Assembly: GCF_000722545.1 (NCBI RefSeq)
Contig: NZ_JNVM01000012.1
Location: forward strand, 1 to 64,000
Direction of reading: 5' to 3'
DNA: 64,000 nucleotides
Origin: Paenibacillus tyrphae
Lineage (GTDB): Bacteria; Bacillota; Bacilli; Paenibacillales; NBRC-103111
A model generated the notes under the pieces. That model ran no database searches. It was not told where the DNA came from and saw only the letters and a program-made list of their open reading frames with translations. Below, piece after piece: positions 43,756-53,971 of the stretch. Numbering within the stretch: position 1 is the first letter of the stretch; each line of letters starts with the position of its first letter. Both the position numbers and the translations under genes were made by a program.

Positions 43756-44700
43756 TTATTCTTTGACCGCTCCGATCGTCAGCCCCTGTACGAAATACCG
43801 TTGAAAAAACGGATAGGCGAGCACGATCGGACCGGTGGCCAGGACGACCATAGCCATTCTCGAAGACTCCTGCGGCAGCGACTTGGCGATTTCGAAGCGT
43901 TGGGTGGCGTCGCTGAGATTGGAGTTTTGCACGATAAACTGAATGTTGCTCTCGATCTTCATCAGCAGCGACTGCAGCGGAATCAGATTCGGGCTGTCGA
44001 TGTACAGCAGCGCGTTGAACCAATCGTTCCAATAGCCGAGCGTGCTGAACAGGCCGATCGTCGCCAGTCCCGGCAGCGAGATGGGCAGCACCAGATGCGT
44101 GAACACCTTCCATTCGCCCGCCCCGTCGATCCGGCCGGACTCAATGATCGCATCGGGCACCATCTGCTTGAAAAACGTGCGCATGATCAAGATCGAGAAA
44201 GCGCTGACGCACGTAGGCAAAATAAGCGCCCACACCGTATCCTTCAAATGCAGCACCTGCGTCGTCACAATGTAGGAAGGCACCAGCCCGCCGTTAAACA
44301 GCATCGTGAAAAAGGCGAAAAACGCAAAGGCGTTCCGGTACGCGAAATTGTTTCTGGACAGCGCATAAGCGTACAGCGCGACGGTCAGCACGCTGAGCAG
44401 CGTTCCGACGACGGTGACGAAGAGCGTCACCCCGTAGGACCGGAACAGCTGGCCTCCGGTTCGAAAAAGGTACCGATACGCCTCAAAGCTCCACATCTCC
44501 GGAAACACCTGATAGCCGTTGTTCGCCAACGCTTGCTCGTCCGTCAGCGAGATGATGACGACGAAGATGAACGGAAACACGCAGGCAATGGCAAATCCGC
44601 TAGCGATCGCATGGCAGACGCCGTTCCAGAACGGCGACAACTTCGTAAAGTCCCGGCTTTTCTTCCGCACGGCAGCGGTAGGCGCATTCGGACTTGGCAA
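43756..44700 (-). CDS. Carbohydrate ABC transporter permease (LplC/YtcP-like)
   Basis: 314 residues if translation starts at TTG 44700, with AAAGGGGGAG just upstream; no in-frame ATG lies near the expected N-terminus. Six membrane segments, beginning GFAIACVFPFIFVVIISLTD, and the permease EAA motif GRIDGAGEWKVFTHLVLPIS. Ends QRYFVQGLTIGAVKE as in LplC proteins. It follows the LplB-type gene by 32 bases and forms the channel with it; no ATPase gene is nearby, so a shared MsmX-type ATPase is implied. Confidence 0.92.
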   Translation of the reverse strand: MPSPNAPTAAVRKKSRDFTKLSPFWNGVCHAIASGFAIACVFPFIFVVIISLTDEQALANNGYQVFPEMWSFEAYRYLFRTGGQLFRSYGVTLFVTVVGTLLSVLTVALYAYALSRNNFAYRNAFAFFAFFTMLFNGGLVPSYIVTTQVLHLKDTVWALILPTCVSAFSILIMRTFFKQMVPDAIIESGRIDGAGEWKVFTHLVLPISLPGLATIGLFSTLGYWNDWFNALLYIDSPNLIPLQSLLMKIESNIQFIVQNSNLSDATQRFEIAKSLPQESSRMAMVVLATGPIVLAYPFFQRYFVQGLTIGAVKE

Positions 44701-44732
44701 GCCGACTCCCCCTTTCCTTTTCGTCGAAGTGG

Positions 44733-45671
44733 TTAAAATAAAGCGTTCTCTTTGTTGATCCGCTTCACCACGGCGTTGGTCACCATCACCAGAACGAGTC
44801 CGACCACCGATTGATACAGCCCGGCCGCCGTGCTCATGCCGATATTGCCCGTCACCTTCAGCCCCCGGTACACATACGTATCGATGACGTTGGTCACAGG
44901 GAACAGCGCGCCCATATTGCGCGGCACCTGATAGAACAAGCCGAAGTCCGCGCGGAAAATGCCGCCGATCGCCAGCACCGTCAGAATGATGATCATCGGC
45001 CGGATAAAGGGCAAGGTAATGCTCCAAATCTGCTGCCATTTGCCTGCGCCGTCGATCATCGCGGCTTCGTAATACGACTTGTCGATGCCGATGATGGCCG
45101 CCAGGTAGACGACGCTGGAATAACCAACACCCTTCCACAGGTTGACAAGCACAAGAATGTAAGGCCAATAGGCCGGCTCCGTATACCAAGAGACACGCTC
45201 CATGCCGAGCGCCGTCAGCGCCTGATTCAGCACACCGCGATCTACGCTCAGGAAGCTGAACAAGAAATAGCTGACGATGACCCAGGACAAAAAGTAAGGC
45301 AGGAACATGCCGGTCTGGTAAATTTTCGCCCACCGGCGGCTGACGATTTCATGTAAAATAATGGCCATAATCACCGATAAAACCGTGCCCAGCACGATAA
45401 ACGCAAAATTGTACAGCAGCGTGTTGCGCACGATGATGTAAGCGTCTTCGGATTGAAATAAAAATTCGAAGTTTTTGAAGCCGGTCCACTTGCTCCGCCA
45501 TATGCTTGCCAGGAAGCCGTCCCGGTCGAAGCGGTATTCCTTAAAGGCAATGATCGCCCCCGGCATCGGCAAATAGCTGAACAGCAGGAAATAGACGGCT
45601 CCCGGCAGCACCATGAGCAAAAAGGTTTTGTTGCGGTTTAGCTTCTTGAGTGTACGTCCAATCGTTCCCAC
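44733..45671 (-). CDS. Carbohydrate ABC transporter permease (LplB/YteP-like)
   Basis: 312 residues from GTG 45671 (GGGGGTGA upstream). Typical LplB N-terminus: LNRNKTFLLMVLPGAVYFLL, FKEYRFDRDGF; six membrane segments and the EAA motif AMIDGAGKWQQIWSITLPFI. Ends NAVVKRINKENALF. First gene of the transport part of the locus, downstream of the yesMN-like pair on the same strand. Confidence 0.94.
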   Translation of the reverse strand: MGTIGRTLKKLNRNKTFLLMVLPGAVYFLLFSYLPMPGAIIAFKEYRFDRDGFLASIWRSKWTGFKNFEFLFQSEDAYIIVRNTLLYNFAFIVLGTVLSVIMAIILHEIVSRRWAKIYQTGMFLPYFLSWVIVSYFLFSFLSVDRGVLNQALTALGMERVSWYTEPAYWPYILVLVNLWKGVGYSSVVYLAAIIGIDKSYYEAAMIDGAGKWQQIWSITLPFIRPMIIILTVLAIGGIFRADFGLFYQVPRNMGALFPVTNVIDTYVYRGLKVTGNIGMSTAAGLYQSVVGLVLVMVTNAVVKRINKENALF

Positions 45672-45817
45672 AAGCTTTCACCCCCGTTCTTTTGCGTCCG
45701 CAAGCTCCATTTCGGAAAACGCATACATCGCTTTCTTTTCTAACTTTACCCAATGCGGAGCGCGGCAGAAAGTTAAGAAACTATAGAACGGGTGGAGAAA
45801 CTATAGAAACGTTTTCA

Positions 45818-47419
45818 TCAGTCTCCCAGCTTGCTCCAATTGCGGTATTCCGTCGGCGAGAAGCCGTAATATTTGCGGAACTGCTTGTAAAAATAGCTCG
45901 TATCCGTGTACCCCACCCTAAGGGAGATATCGCTTGTTTTCAGATTCGATTCGACGAGCAGTGCCTTCGCCTGGGCAAGCCGGTACTTGTTCACATAATC
46001 GGAGAACGTCTCTCCCGTTTCCTTGTGGAAAAGCTGGCCCAAATAAACCGGGTTCATGTGGAAGGCCTGGCTTAACGTCTTCAAAGACAGCTCATCCCCA
46101 TAGCGGCGCTCGACCTCGCGCAGCACCTGCCGGATGACGGGACTGTATTCCCGCTCCGCCGCACCGGACGCAAAAAGCACACGGTCGACGAAGCGCTCGA
46201 CCAGTTCCTCCAGCTCCTGCATCGTCTGCGGCTTGACGACCTGCGAGAACAAATGCTTGTAATCACCGATGGCGCCTTCGTGCTCCTGCCGCATCAGATT
46301 GGCATGATGAACGGCGGCCGCAAGCACGGCCATCGCCGTGTTCTGGACATCAGACGGCACAAGCCCTTCCGTCTCCCGCAGACGTGCGAACGCTTCCCCG
46401 ACCCAAGCGAGCGCCTCGTCCTTTTTCCCGGCCGACAGGAGCTTGCAGAAATGGGCCAGCTCCGCCTGCGCAGGCGCCGCAGGTTCCGCCGCTGCGGGTA
46501 GAGCGGGCGCTTCGTAGATAAGCGGCCCATCGTGCGGCGCAAGCACATAGTAGTCCTGCATCCGCTTGGCGGTGCGGTAGCTGCGATGGGCCGCCGACTC
46601 GCCCTTGGACGCTTCGCCGACCGTCACCAGCAGCGGCAGGCCCCACCGCTCGCGGATGGCGGCTTGAAGCTCCGCCATGAAGCGGACGAAGCCGGTCCGG
46701 TCCGCATCGACGTCGTTCAATCCCGCGAGCAGCACAAGATCGCCTTCGAGATCGGCGAACACGGCCTGCTCCGGGCCGTAAGACTGCGCCGTCCGCTGGC
46801 AATACGTCCTTACGGCGGCAATCGTTTCCGCGCGGGACGACACTTCGGCGGTCTCCACCTGCTCTTGATCGAATAACAGCTTGACGATGCCCGCGACATA
46901 CCGAGGCAGGCCCAGCCGGATGCCGAGCAGTTCCTCACGGTTTCTCAGCTCCTCCGGCTCGATGGCCGCCGTAACCCAACGGTACAAGAGATTGTCGCGG
47001 ATAATTTCCAGATGACGCTTAATACTCTCTTCCTTGTAGACGGACTGCTCGATTTTGGCAACGGTGGCGGTCAGTGTCCGGATCAATTCTTCCGTATTGA
47101 CCGGCTTCAGCAAATAATTTTCGATGCCGAGCGTGACGCCTTCTTTTACATAGTCGAAATCGTTGTACCCGCTTAAAATAATGAATTTCACGTCCGGCTG
47201 CAGCTCTCTTGCGCTGCGAATCAGCTCCAGGCCGTTCATATAGGGCATCTGGATGTCGGTAATCAAAATATCGATCGGCTCGCCGGCCAAAGCTTCGAGC
47301 GCTTCCGCCCCGTCCGCGGCCTTGCCGACAATCTGCAGCCCGTGCCGCTCCCAGTCGATCAAATAAGCGAGTCCCTCCATGATGAACGGCTCGTCGTCAA
47401 CCAGAAATACGCGATACAT
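45818..47419 (-). CDS. YesN-like response regulator with AraC-type DNA-binding domain
   Basis: 533 residues. N-terminal receiver with VDDEPFIMEGL and phosphoacceptor Asp54 (DILITDIQMPYMNG); Lys in NYLLKPVNTEEL. A long middle region (about 140-420) typical of YesN proteins. The C-terminal AraC HTH pair is LSLKTLSQAFHMNPVYLGQ and LKTSDISLRVGYTDTSYFYK, ending FRKYYGFSPTEYRN. It overlaps the sensor kinase gene by 23 bases, so they are co-translated, and probably activates the adjacent transporter and GH85 genes. Confidence 0.95.
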   Translation of the reverse strand: MYRVFLVDDEPFIMEGLAYLIDWERHGLQIVGKAADGAEALEALAGEPIDILITDIQMPYMNGLELIRSARELQPDVKFIILSGYNDFDYVKEGVTLGIENYLLKPVNTEELIRTLTATVAKIEQSVYKEESIKRHLEIIRDNLLYRWVTAAIEPEELRNREELLGIRLGLPRYVAGIVKLLFDQEQVETAEVSSRAETIAAVRTYCQRTAQSYGPEQAVFADLEGDLVLLAGLNDVDADRTGFVRFMAELQAAIRERWGLPLLVTVGEASKGESAAHRSYRTAKRMQDYYVLAPHDGPLIYEAPALPAAAEPAAPAQAELAHFCKLLSAGKKDEALAWVGEAFARLRETEGLVPSDVQNTAMAVLAAAVHHANLMRQEHEGAIGDYKHLFSQVVKPQTMQELEELVERFVDRVLFASGAAEREYSPVIRQVLREVERRYGDELSLKTLSQAFHMNPVYLGQLFHKETGETFSDYVNKYRLAQAKALLVESNLKTSDISLRVGYTDTSYFYKQFRKYYGFSPTEYRNWSKLGD

Positions 47420-49250
47420 TCTCTTTCCCCCTTACGCTTCCCGGAATCGTGATGGTTACCGTCGCTCCTTCGCCGGGACGGCTGTCGATCCGCAAGCCGT
47501 ACGCTTCCCCGAAGCTGTGCTTCAGCCGCTCGTTCACGTTTGTCAGGCCGATAGACGCGCCGGACGCCGAAGGCGGATGTTTCAAGTCCCGCTGAAGCTG
47601 CGCCAGCCGCTCCGGCACGATGCCCGAGCCGTTGTCGGCAACGGCGATGCGGACGTTGGAGCCTTCGGCCCAGCCGCGGATAACGATCCGGCGCTCCCGG
47701 CCGTCCGGAGCGGGGCCGTGGAAGGCATGGCGGATACAGTTTTCGACGATCGGCTGGAGCGTCAGCTTCAGAATCGTGCAGCGGCCGACGGCTTCGTCAA
47801 CCGCAATCTCATAGTCGAACCGGTTCGGATAGCGGGCCCGCAGCAGGTTCAAATACAGCCGGCACAGCTGGACCTCATCCTGAACGGTCACCATCGTCTC
47901 GTGCTTGATCAGATTCTGAAACAGCGCGCCCAAGCTGTAGATCATATCACCGACATCCCGATTGCCGTCCATCACCGCTTTCAGCCGGATCGCCTCCAGC
48001 GTGTTGTACAGAAAATGGGGCTGGATCTGCGCCTGCAACGCCAGCAGCTCCGCCTGCCGCTGCTTGATCTCGGACAAGTATACCCGCTGGATATGCTCCT
48101 GCAGCGTTTCGCACATTTTGTTGAAGCTGGTGGCGATGTGGAACAGCTCGTCTTCCTTCTGCACGGTTACGCGAACCGAGAGGTCCCCGTCCTGCAGCTT
48201 GCGCATGGCGCGAATGACTGTTTGCGTACGGCGCGAGAAATTGATCATCAGCAAATACGACAGCAGCACGGCGGCGGCCACGCATAAGCCTGTACCTGCG
48301 ATCACCGTTCGCTTCATTCCCTGGAGCCCTTCGCTTACCTTCGCTACCGGCACGATGCTGGCAAGCACGACGCCACCTTGGTTCAACGTCTTCAGCTGCA
48401 CATAGGCTGACTCGTCCAGCGCGACCGGGTCCGATTGGTCCCGCAGGGCATGCATGTACGGGTAGCTCTGCCCCGTATAGCGCCGGGAGGAGTCATACAG
48501 TACGGTACCGTCCGCCGTCAGCAAAAGCAGCTCCCCCTTGAAATCGCTCCGGTCGTTCTGCACGATCCGGTCCATGCCGGTCCATTTCCAATCGACAAGC
48601 AGGGTGCCGTGATTCTGCAAGGTGATCGGATCGTTAATGTCGTTAGCCATCGTAAACATGCGGCTGCGGTCCCCGTCCGTTCCCGGCTCGAACGACGGCG
48701 GCGGCGCAAAGGACTTGGTCTGGCGGATACGGCGAATCGGATCGGCAACCTTCGGGTTTTCCGGCCCCGGATAGACGAAGCCCTGCTCCTCCAACCCGCG
48801 GTACACGTACAGAAAGCCCTTGACGCTGCTGTACAGCCAGATCGTCTGAATTTCCCGGTCGAAGGTCAGCGATTGGAAATACGAATCCATGTTTTTGTCG
48901 ACAAAACCGGCATTGTCCGCAAAACGGTCCAGCCGATAACGGAGGTAATCGGAAAAATCGTTGTTCAGAAAAAACAGCACGTCCCGAAGCAGCCGTTCGT
49001 CCTTGTACAATTGGAACACCATCTGCTGACCGGCCTCATACCTGCGCTCCACCTCGTGCGTCGACCGCTCCAGCACCTGCTTCGCCGCTTCCAACTCCTT
49101 GCGCGTCGATTGCTCGGCGGCGTTGCGGTAAATCAGAACGGCGAGCGCCGTCAAGGAGACGATGATAATGAGCGAATACAGCAGCAAAATTTTGTTGAAC
49201 AGCTTCTTCTCGATATGATTTTTGTAAAACGTTCGGACCCCCGAAACCAT
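47397..49250 (-). CDS. YesM-like sensor histidine kinase
   Basis: 617 residues. N-terminal membrane span KILLLYSLIIIVSLTALAVL, an extracellular sensor region of about 260 residues, second span VIAGTGLCVAAAVLLSYLLM, HAMP domain, then the His_kinase domain with the YesM-type phospho-His in LQAQIQPHFLYNTLEAIRLK and an ATPase domain with ENCIRHAF and VADNGSGIVPERL. Partner of the YesN-like regulator; probably senses a carbohydrate or the loaded binding protein. Confidence 0.95.
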   Translation of the reverse strand: MVSGVRTFYKNHIEKKLFNKILLLYSLIIIVSLTALAVLIYRNAAEQSTRKELEAAKQVLERSTHEVERRYEAGQQMVFQLYKDERLLRDVLFFLNNDFSDYLRYRLDRFADNAGFVDKNMDSYFQSLTFDREIQTIWLYSSVKGFLYVYRGLEEQGFVYPGPENPKVADPIRRIRQTKSFAPPPSFEPGTDGDRSRMFTMANDINDPITLQNHGTLLVDWKWTGMDRIVQNDRSDFKGELLLLTADGTVLYDSSRRYTGQSYPYMHALRDQSDPVALDESAYVQLKTLNQGGVVLASIVPVAKVSEGLQGMKRTVIAGTGLCVAAAVLLSYLLMINFSRRTQTVIRAMRKLQDGDLSVRVTVQKEDELFHIATSFNKMCETLQEHIQRVYLSEIKQRQAELLALQAQIQPHFLYNTLEAIRLKAVMDGNRDVGDMIYSLGALFQNLIKHETMVTVQDEVQLCRLYLNLLRARYPNRFDYEIAVDEAVGRCTILKLTLQPIVENCIRHAFHGPAPDGRERRIVIRGWAEGSNVRIAVADNGSGIVPERLAQLQRDLKHPPSASGASIGLTNVNERLKHSFGEAYGLRIDSRPGEGATVTITIPGSVRGKENVSRISG

Positions 49251-49365
49251 GAGTGCGCCTCCCTCCGCAACCGATTTTTCCCATTAGCAATATGTATTCG
49301 CGGCCGTCCGGAAATATCGTTTTCGGCCTTCGCGGCTCCCGACAGCGGTGTGTTCGGAAAGGGGC

Positions 49366-49413
49366 AAAAAGACCGCCTGTCCCCTTATCCGCAGATAAGG
49401 GAGACAAGCGGCC
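49366..49413 (-). terminator. Terminator of the GH85 gene
   Basis: Minus strand CCGCTTGTCTCCCTTATC...GATAAGGGGACAGGCGG followed by TCTTTTTG. Confidence 0.85.
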
Positions 49414-49419
49414 TCCGTG

Positions 49420-52083
49420 CTATTTTGCCAATCCGTTCACTTCGAACTCGTAAATACGAGCGGCCGTATCGCCGCCTTGCGTGGCCTTATCGATCGTCAG
49501 CTTCACGTATCTTGCCTTCGTCAGCGCGATCGGGTGCTTGCTATCCGCGGCCGTATTGCCTTGGACCTGAACCGCGTCGCTCCAAGTGCTGCCGTCGTTG
49601 CTGACTTGGATGTGGAAATCGCGGGTGTTGAACGCGGCCGCTTCACTGCCCGCTTCCGCATGCTTCACGACAAACTCGCTGATCGTGTAGCTCGCGCCCA
49701 GATCGACCGACAGCCAATGCGGCCCGCTGCCGAGCGCGCACCACTTGCTGTTGCCCGTCACCTTGCCGTCGAAGGCGTAGGCAGCCGCCTCGTTCGGTCC
49801 GCAGGCGCCGTCCGCCGTCGCCGGCTTGTTCAGCGCGAGATTTTTCACCCCACCGGCAGCGTCCTTGGTTACTGTGATGAACGCTTCTTTGGTTGCGGTG
49901 CTGTCGCCTACCGAATTTTTCGCCGTCAGCGTTACGCTGTACGTTCCTTCGGCAGCATAAGTGACGACCGGCTGCTTCTCGGTGCTTGTGGACGGCGTTC
50001 CGCCCGGGAACGACCATATCCGCTGCTCCGTCACCTCGGACGATTGGTCTATGAACGTCACCGGCTGTCCCGGCGCGACGAGCGTCTTATCTGCCGCGAA
50101 CGACGCTACCGGCTTCGGATAGGCCGGCCAAGTGACCACGGTCTGCGCCGCTTTGCCACGGCGTCCGTCCGTGCTGAGAGCGACGACTTCCAGCTTCGTC
50201 TGCGCTTCCGGCCCGATCCGGCGCAGCATCGGCACGTAGTACACCCGGTTCGGAGTGACGCCGAGCAGTTCCTTGCTACCGTCCGGCTTCACTCGGTACA
50301 CCTCGAAATAGCGGACCGGACGATCCGTCGCCGACCATTCCAAACGGGCATCGCCGTAGATGCCATCCTTGAACTCTGCTTCCTTCACATTCAAGCCGCG
50401 AACTTCGGGTACCGGGTTCGGATCGTCTTTGGCGTTATAGACGGAAAGCTGCCCGATGTTGACCGAGAAATCCGAAATCGTCTGCTTCGCGTCCGCATAC
50501 AGAGAGATGGCGGCGATCCGCTTGCCGCGGTACGGATTCAGATTAAACGTTTGCGTATCCCACGTTCCGGGATGCAGGCCGCCTGCATCGAGGAATACGA
50601 ACTTGTCGGGCTGATCGGCAAACGACAGCCCCACCTTCAAGTCCGCGTGCTTCGTCTGCGTCTTGAAAGTAAGCGACAGCTTCGTATTCTGCTCTACGAG
50701 CAGGTCCGTCTTGTACAGCTTAAGATTTGTAGCGTTCTGCGGGCTGAGCGTTCCCGCCAGCTTCAAGGAGCTGCCGCCGTAATAAGCGGTCGTAAAGTCG
50801 AAGCTCGGCTTCAGCGCTTCCCCCTTGCTTTCCGCGATCCAGCGCCATGTCGGCAGCACATCCTGCAAGCTCCGGTTGTTCCACGGCGTCGCCCGCACGA
50901 CTTCCCCGTTCACGGCGAACAGCTGCCCGTTGCCCGTATTGAAGTTCGTCGTAAACGGCAGGTCATTCACCGGCGACTGTTCTACAACATAGTGCGCGAT
51001 GCCCTTCCAATCGGCCGTGCCGGACATATTGGCCGGGTTGCCGGTCGGGCCGACCCAGAATTTATTTTCCTTCGCGTAAAATTGCTCTTGATTTTCCGAC
51101 GAGTTGAACGCCCAATCCGGGCGGTAAATACCGAGCGACGTAACCGCTTTCTTGCCCTCGGGAAAGATCGCATTCCAGCTAATTTTCGTATCGTAGCCCT
51201 TCGCTTCGACATCGATGCCCGTGAACAGCTCGTACGGGCTGCGGCCCAGGTTCTTGGCCTTGTTCGCGGACGGGTCCAACGAGCGCCACCAGAAATTCAG
51301 GAACATACTGTCGGAGCGGCGTTCGCTGCCCTGCTGCAGGAACATTTGGTTGCGATCCGTCAGCGCGTTCTGCCAATCGATCGATCCGCTGGATGTCATC
51401 GAGTCGTACCACATGATCTGCATCCCTGCCGGCTTTTTCGCTTGCAGGTAAGCAAGGAACTTCTGCATCGTCGCGGCATCTTCCGACGTAGCGCCTTCCG
51501 TCTCCTGGTTAATAAACCAGCCGTCGAAGCCGTAATAGTTCGCCACTTCGAGCAGCTTATCGGCTACAGGGAAAGTACCGTCCGGGTTTTGCCGGATCGT
51601 CTGCTTCACCCATTCGAACTTGCCCCCGTATACGCTCGGCGGGAAAAAGACGGTGCCCAGCACCGGAACGCCGTTCTTATGGGCCGCATCCGTCACGTCC
51701 GCGCTCGGCGGCACGATGATGCCTTCGCCCGACGATCCGCCCCAATAGACGAGCTTGTCGACGTAAGCCCAGTAGCCGAACGTATTCGCGTCGAATTTCT
51801 CCGACCCTTGCGACGGCACGCCGCTGGTTTGCCGGTTCATCGCCGAAAGCGCTGCCACTTTAGGCTCGACCGTAGCGTGCTTGTTAACTTGATATCCTGT
51901 GAAGCGGTCCTGCAAAGCAATCATGCTGCGGTTGAACTCCGCATCCTTATCTCCCTGCGGCGTCCAGCGGAGCAGATCCTCCGGGAACCAGTAGGACGAG
52001 TGCGGCTGCGCCGCTTGAGCGCCTGCGGCAAACACCAGGCATGAGAACATGAACAGTAGAAGACCGGTCCATCGTTTTTTCAT
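49420..52083 (-). CDS. Secreted GH85 endo-beta-N-acetylglucosaminidase
   Basis: 887 residues from ATG 52083 (GGGAGGAA upstream). Signal peptide ends AAGAQA. The GH85 domain (about 28-370) has the catalytic pair in GFDGWFINQETEG, Asn192 and Glu194, which act by substrate-assisted hydrolysis. GH85 enzymes cut the chitobiose core of N-glycans on glycoproteins. A beta-sandwich region follows (about 400-560), then an FN3-like part, a PKD domain (APGQPVTFIDQSSEVTEQRIW region) and a C-terminal F5/8-type CBM32-like domain (GACGPNEAAAYAFDGK, SVDLGASYTISEFVVKHAE). It lies upstream of yesMN and the importer, suggesting glycan release followed by uptake. Confidence 0.93.
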   Translation of the reverse strand: MKKRWTGLLLFMFSCLVFAAGAQAAQPHSSYWFPEDLLRWTPQGDKDAEFNRSMIALQDRFTGYQVNKHATVEPKVAALSAMNRQTSGVPSQGSEKFDANTFGYWAYVDKLVYWGGSSGEGIIVPPSADVTDAAHKNGVPVLGTVFFPPSVYGGKFEWVKQTIRQNPDGTFPVADKLLEVANYYGFDGWFINQETEGATSEDAATMQKFLAYLQAKKPAGMQIMWYDSMTSSGSIDWQNALTDRNQMFLQQGSERRSDSMFLNFWWRSLDPSANKAKNLGRSPYELFTGIDVEAKGYDTKISWNAIFPEGKKAVTSLGIYRPDWAFNSSENQEQFYAKENKFWVGPTGNPANMSGTADWKGIAHYVVEQSPVNDLPFTTNFNTGNGQLFAVNGEVVRATPWNNRSLQDVLPTWRWIAESKGEALKPSFDFTTAYYGGSSLKLAGTLSPQNATNLKLYKTDLLVEQNTKLSLTFKTQTKHADLKVGLSFADQPDKFVFLDAGGLHPGTWDTQTFNLNPYRGKRIAAISLYADAKQTISDFSVNIGQLSVYNAKDDPNPVPEVRGLNVKEAEFKDGIYGDARLEWSATDRPVRYFEVYRVKPDGSKELLGVTPNRVYYVPMLRRIGPEAQTKLEVVALSTDGRRGKAAQTVVTWPAYPKPVASFAADKTLVAPGQPVTFIDQSSEVTEQRIWSFPGGTPSTSTEKQPVVTYAAEGTYSVTLTAKNSVGDSTATKEAFITVTKDAAGGVKNLALNKPATADGACGPNEAAAYAFDGKVTGNSKWCALGSGPHWLSVDLGASYTISEFVVKHAEAGSEAAAFNTRDFHIQVSNDGSTWSDAVQVQGNTAADSKHPIALTKARYVKLTIDKATQGGDTAARIYEFEVNGLAK

Positions 52084-52354
52084 CGTGTTCCTCCCGTTTG
52101 GTATAAATTTCGGATTGTCCGGCATTCGATTCCGGGCATCCCCCTCCGCCCTTCAGAGGATCGGAAACGCTCCATTTTCCATGAAAGCGCATCCTCACAT
52201 CCCATTGTATGGAAAAACATAGCGCTTCCAAAAGTGGAATTATTAAAGATCCAGTGGACGAAATGAAGAAACTTGATCGATGAACCGCTTTTGGAGATAT
52301 AATACTAGGTAAAAGTCCGGACTTTGCCCCCTCGGCAGAAAGGATCGAACATCT

Positions 52355-53971
52355 ATGAAGCTTGCCAAACTTATCGCCTTTATTCCGATACTCTCCGTTC
52401 TGCTTCTATCCGTCATGCTCCCCGGGGCCGCCGCCGTCGATATCGTTCCTTCGGAGCCGCGCAAGGTGATGCGTGTCGCCGGAGACAACAATTTTCCGCC
52501 GTTCGAATTTGTCGCCAACGGCACGTTTCAGGGATTTAACGTGGATATGTTGAATGCGCTCTCGCTCGAAACCGGCATTTCGTTCGAATTTTATCCGATG
52601 CCCTGGAGCGAAGCGATCAAAGCGCTGGAAAGCGGCAAGGTGGATGCCGTCCAAGGGATGAAGTACAGCCAGGAGCGGGCCCAGAGCTACAGCTTTTCCG
52701 AGTCGTATTTTACAAGTTCGCAGGGCATCTTTGTACGGAAGGATTCGTATTCCGTCCATTCGCTGACCGACCTGCAGAACCGCAGAATCGCCGTGCAGGA
52801 AGGCGACATCAGCAGCGAAGCGATGCAGCGCATTCCGAACGCCACCGTGCTCGCGACGGAAAATCAGGAGGAAGCGATCCGGCTTCTGCTCGGCGGTCAA
52901 GTGGACGCTTTTATCGGCAACCAGATCACAGGCCAGTATGTGCTGCAAAAAAACCGCCAGCAGGACCAGGTGAAGCTGGTCGGCGATCCGATCGCCCCGA
53001 CGGACTACGGCCTAGTTGTGCTCAAGAAGAACGAAGCGCTGCTCGGCGAAATCAATCACGGGCTGCGCGAGCTGAAATCGAACGGCACCTATGCCAAAAT
53101 CGAACGAAAATGGTTCGGCGAATATATTTATCCGTCTGCTCCGCGGCTGAAGGAGCTGCTGTCCTACGTCGTGGCGGGGCTCGTCATTACGGCGGCCGTC
53201 CTGCTGCTGATTCTATGGTGGAACTTGACGCTCAAGCGGGAATTGAAAAAGCGGCTGGACGCCTACAAGAAGACGCTGGACGAGCTGGCCCGGCGGGACC
53301 GGCTGCAATCGCTCGGCCAATTGGTCGCGGGCATCGCCCATGAGATCCGCAATCCGATCACTTCGATTTTGTCGTATTCCCAGGCGCTGCCCTTCAAGTA
53401 CGACAACAAGGAGTACCGCGAATTTTTCACAATGCATGTCACCGAGGAAGTGATGCGGCTGAACCGGATCGTGACGGAGCTGCTGGACTTCGCCCGCGAG
53501 AAGCCGCCCGAGAAAACGCTGTTCAAGCTGGAGGAGCCGGTGCGGGCCGTCGCTTTGTTTTTCCATAATCTCTTGGAGGAAAGACGCATTGTCGTGCAGC
53601 TCGATGTGCCGGATTCCGCGTACGTGTGGGCAGATGCCCAACAAATCAAGCAGGTGCTGATCAACCTGATCCGCAACGCCATCGACGCGATGCCGGGCGG
53701 CGGAACGCTCCGCATCGCCGCGCAGGAGCGGCAGCCGTTCGTCATTCTAGAGATCGAGGATACGGGGGAAGGGATCGATGCGGACGATTTGCCGAAAATT
53801 TTCGAACCGTTCTTCACCAAAAAAGCGGGCGGTGTCGGGCTCGGGCTGTCGATCTGCTATCAGCTGGTGCGGGATAACCGCGGGGAAATCGAAGTAACGA
53901 GCGAAAAAGGAGCCGGGACCCGAATCGTATTGAAACTACCGAGCCAATTGGAGGAAGAGGAGCATGCCTAA
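52355..53971 (+). CDS. Sensor histidine kinase with amino-acid-binding-protein sensor domain
   Basis: 538 residues. Signal/anchor segment (1-27), then an extracellular SBP_bac_3 domain (about 36-256; VMRVAGDNNFPPFEFVANG, FNVDMLNALSLETG) as in polar-amino-acid binding proteins, one membrane span (269-290), a short coiled linker, HisKA with His329 (LVAGIAHEIRNPITSILS) and HATPase_c (NLIRNAIDAMPGGG, DTGEGIDADDLPKIFEPF). It overlaps the sigma-54 regulator gene by eight bases. Ligand is probably the amino acid carried by the downstream transporter, whose binding protein belongs to the same family. Confidence 0.95.
   Translation: MKLAKLIAFIPILSVLLLSVMLPGAAAVDIVPSEPRKVMRVAGDNNFPPFEFVANGTFQGFNVDMLNALSLETGISFEFYPMPWSEAIKALESGKVDAVQGMKYSQERAQSYSFSESYFTSSQGIFVRKDSYSVHSLTDLQNRRIAVQEGDISSEAMQRIPNATVLATENQEEAIRLLLGGQVDAFIGNQITGQYVLQKNRQQDQVKLVGDPIAPTDYGLVVLKKNEALLGEINHGLRELKSNGTYAKIERKWFGEYIYPSAPRLKELLSYVVAGLVITAAVLLLILWWNLTLKRELKKRLDAYKKTLDELARRDRLQSLGQLVAGIAHEIRNPITSILSYSQALPFKYDNKEYREFFTMHVTEEVMRLNRIVTELLDFAREKPPEKTLFKLEEPVRAVALFFHNLLEERRIVVQLDVPDSAYVWADAQQIKQVLINLIRNAIDAMPGGGTLRIAAQERQPFVILEIEDTGEGIDADDLPKIFEPFFTKKAGGVGLGLSICYQLVRDNRGEIEVTSEKGAGTRIVLKLPSQLEEEEHA

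Noticed and set aside
49417..52044. 875-residue open frame on the plus strand
   Set aside because: Antisense to the GH85 gene, Arg-rich with no recognisable motif or ribosome site.
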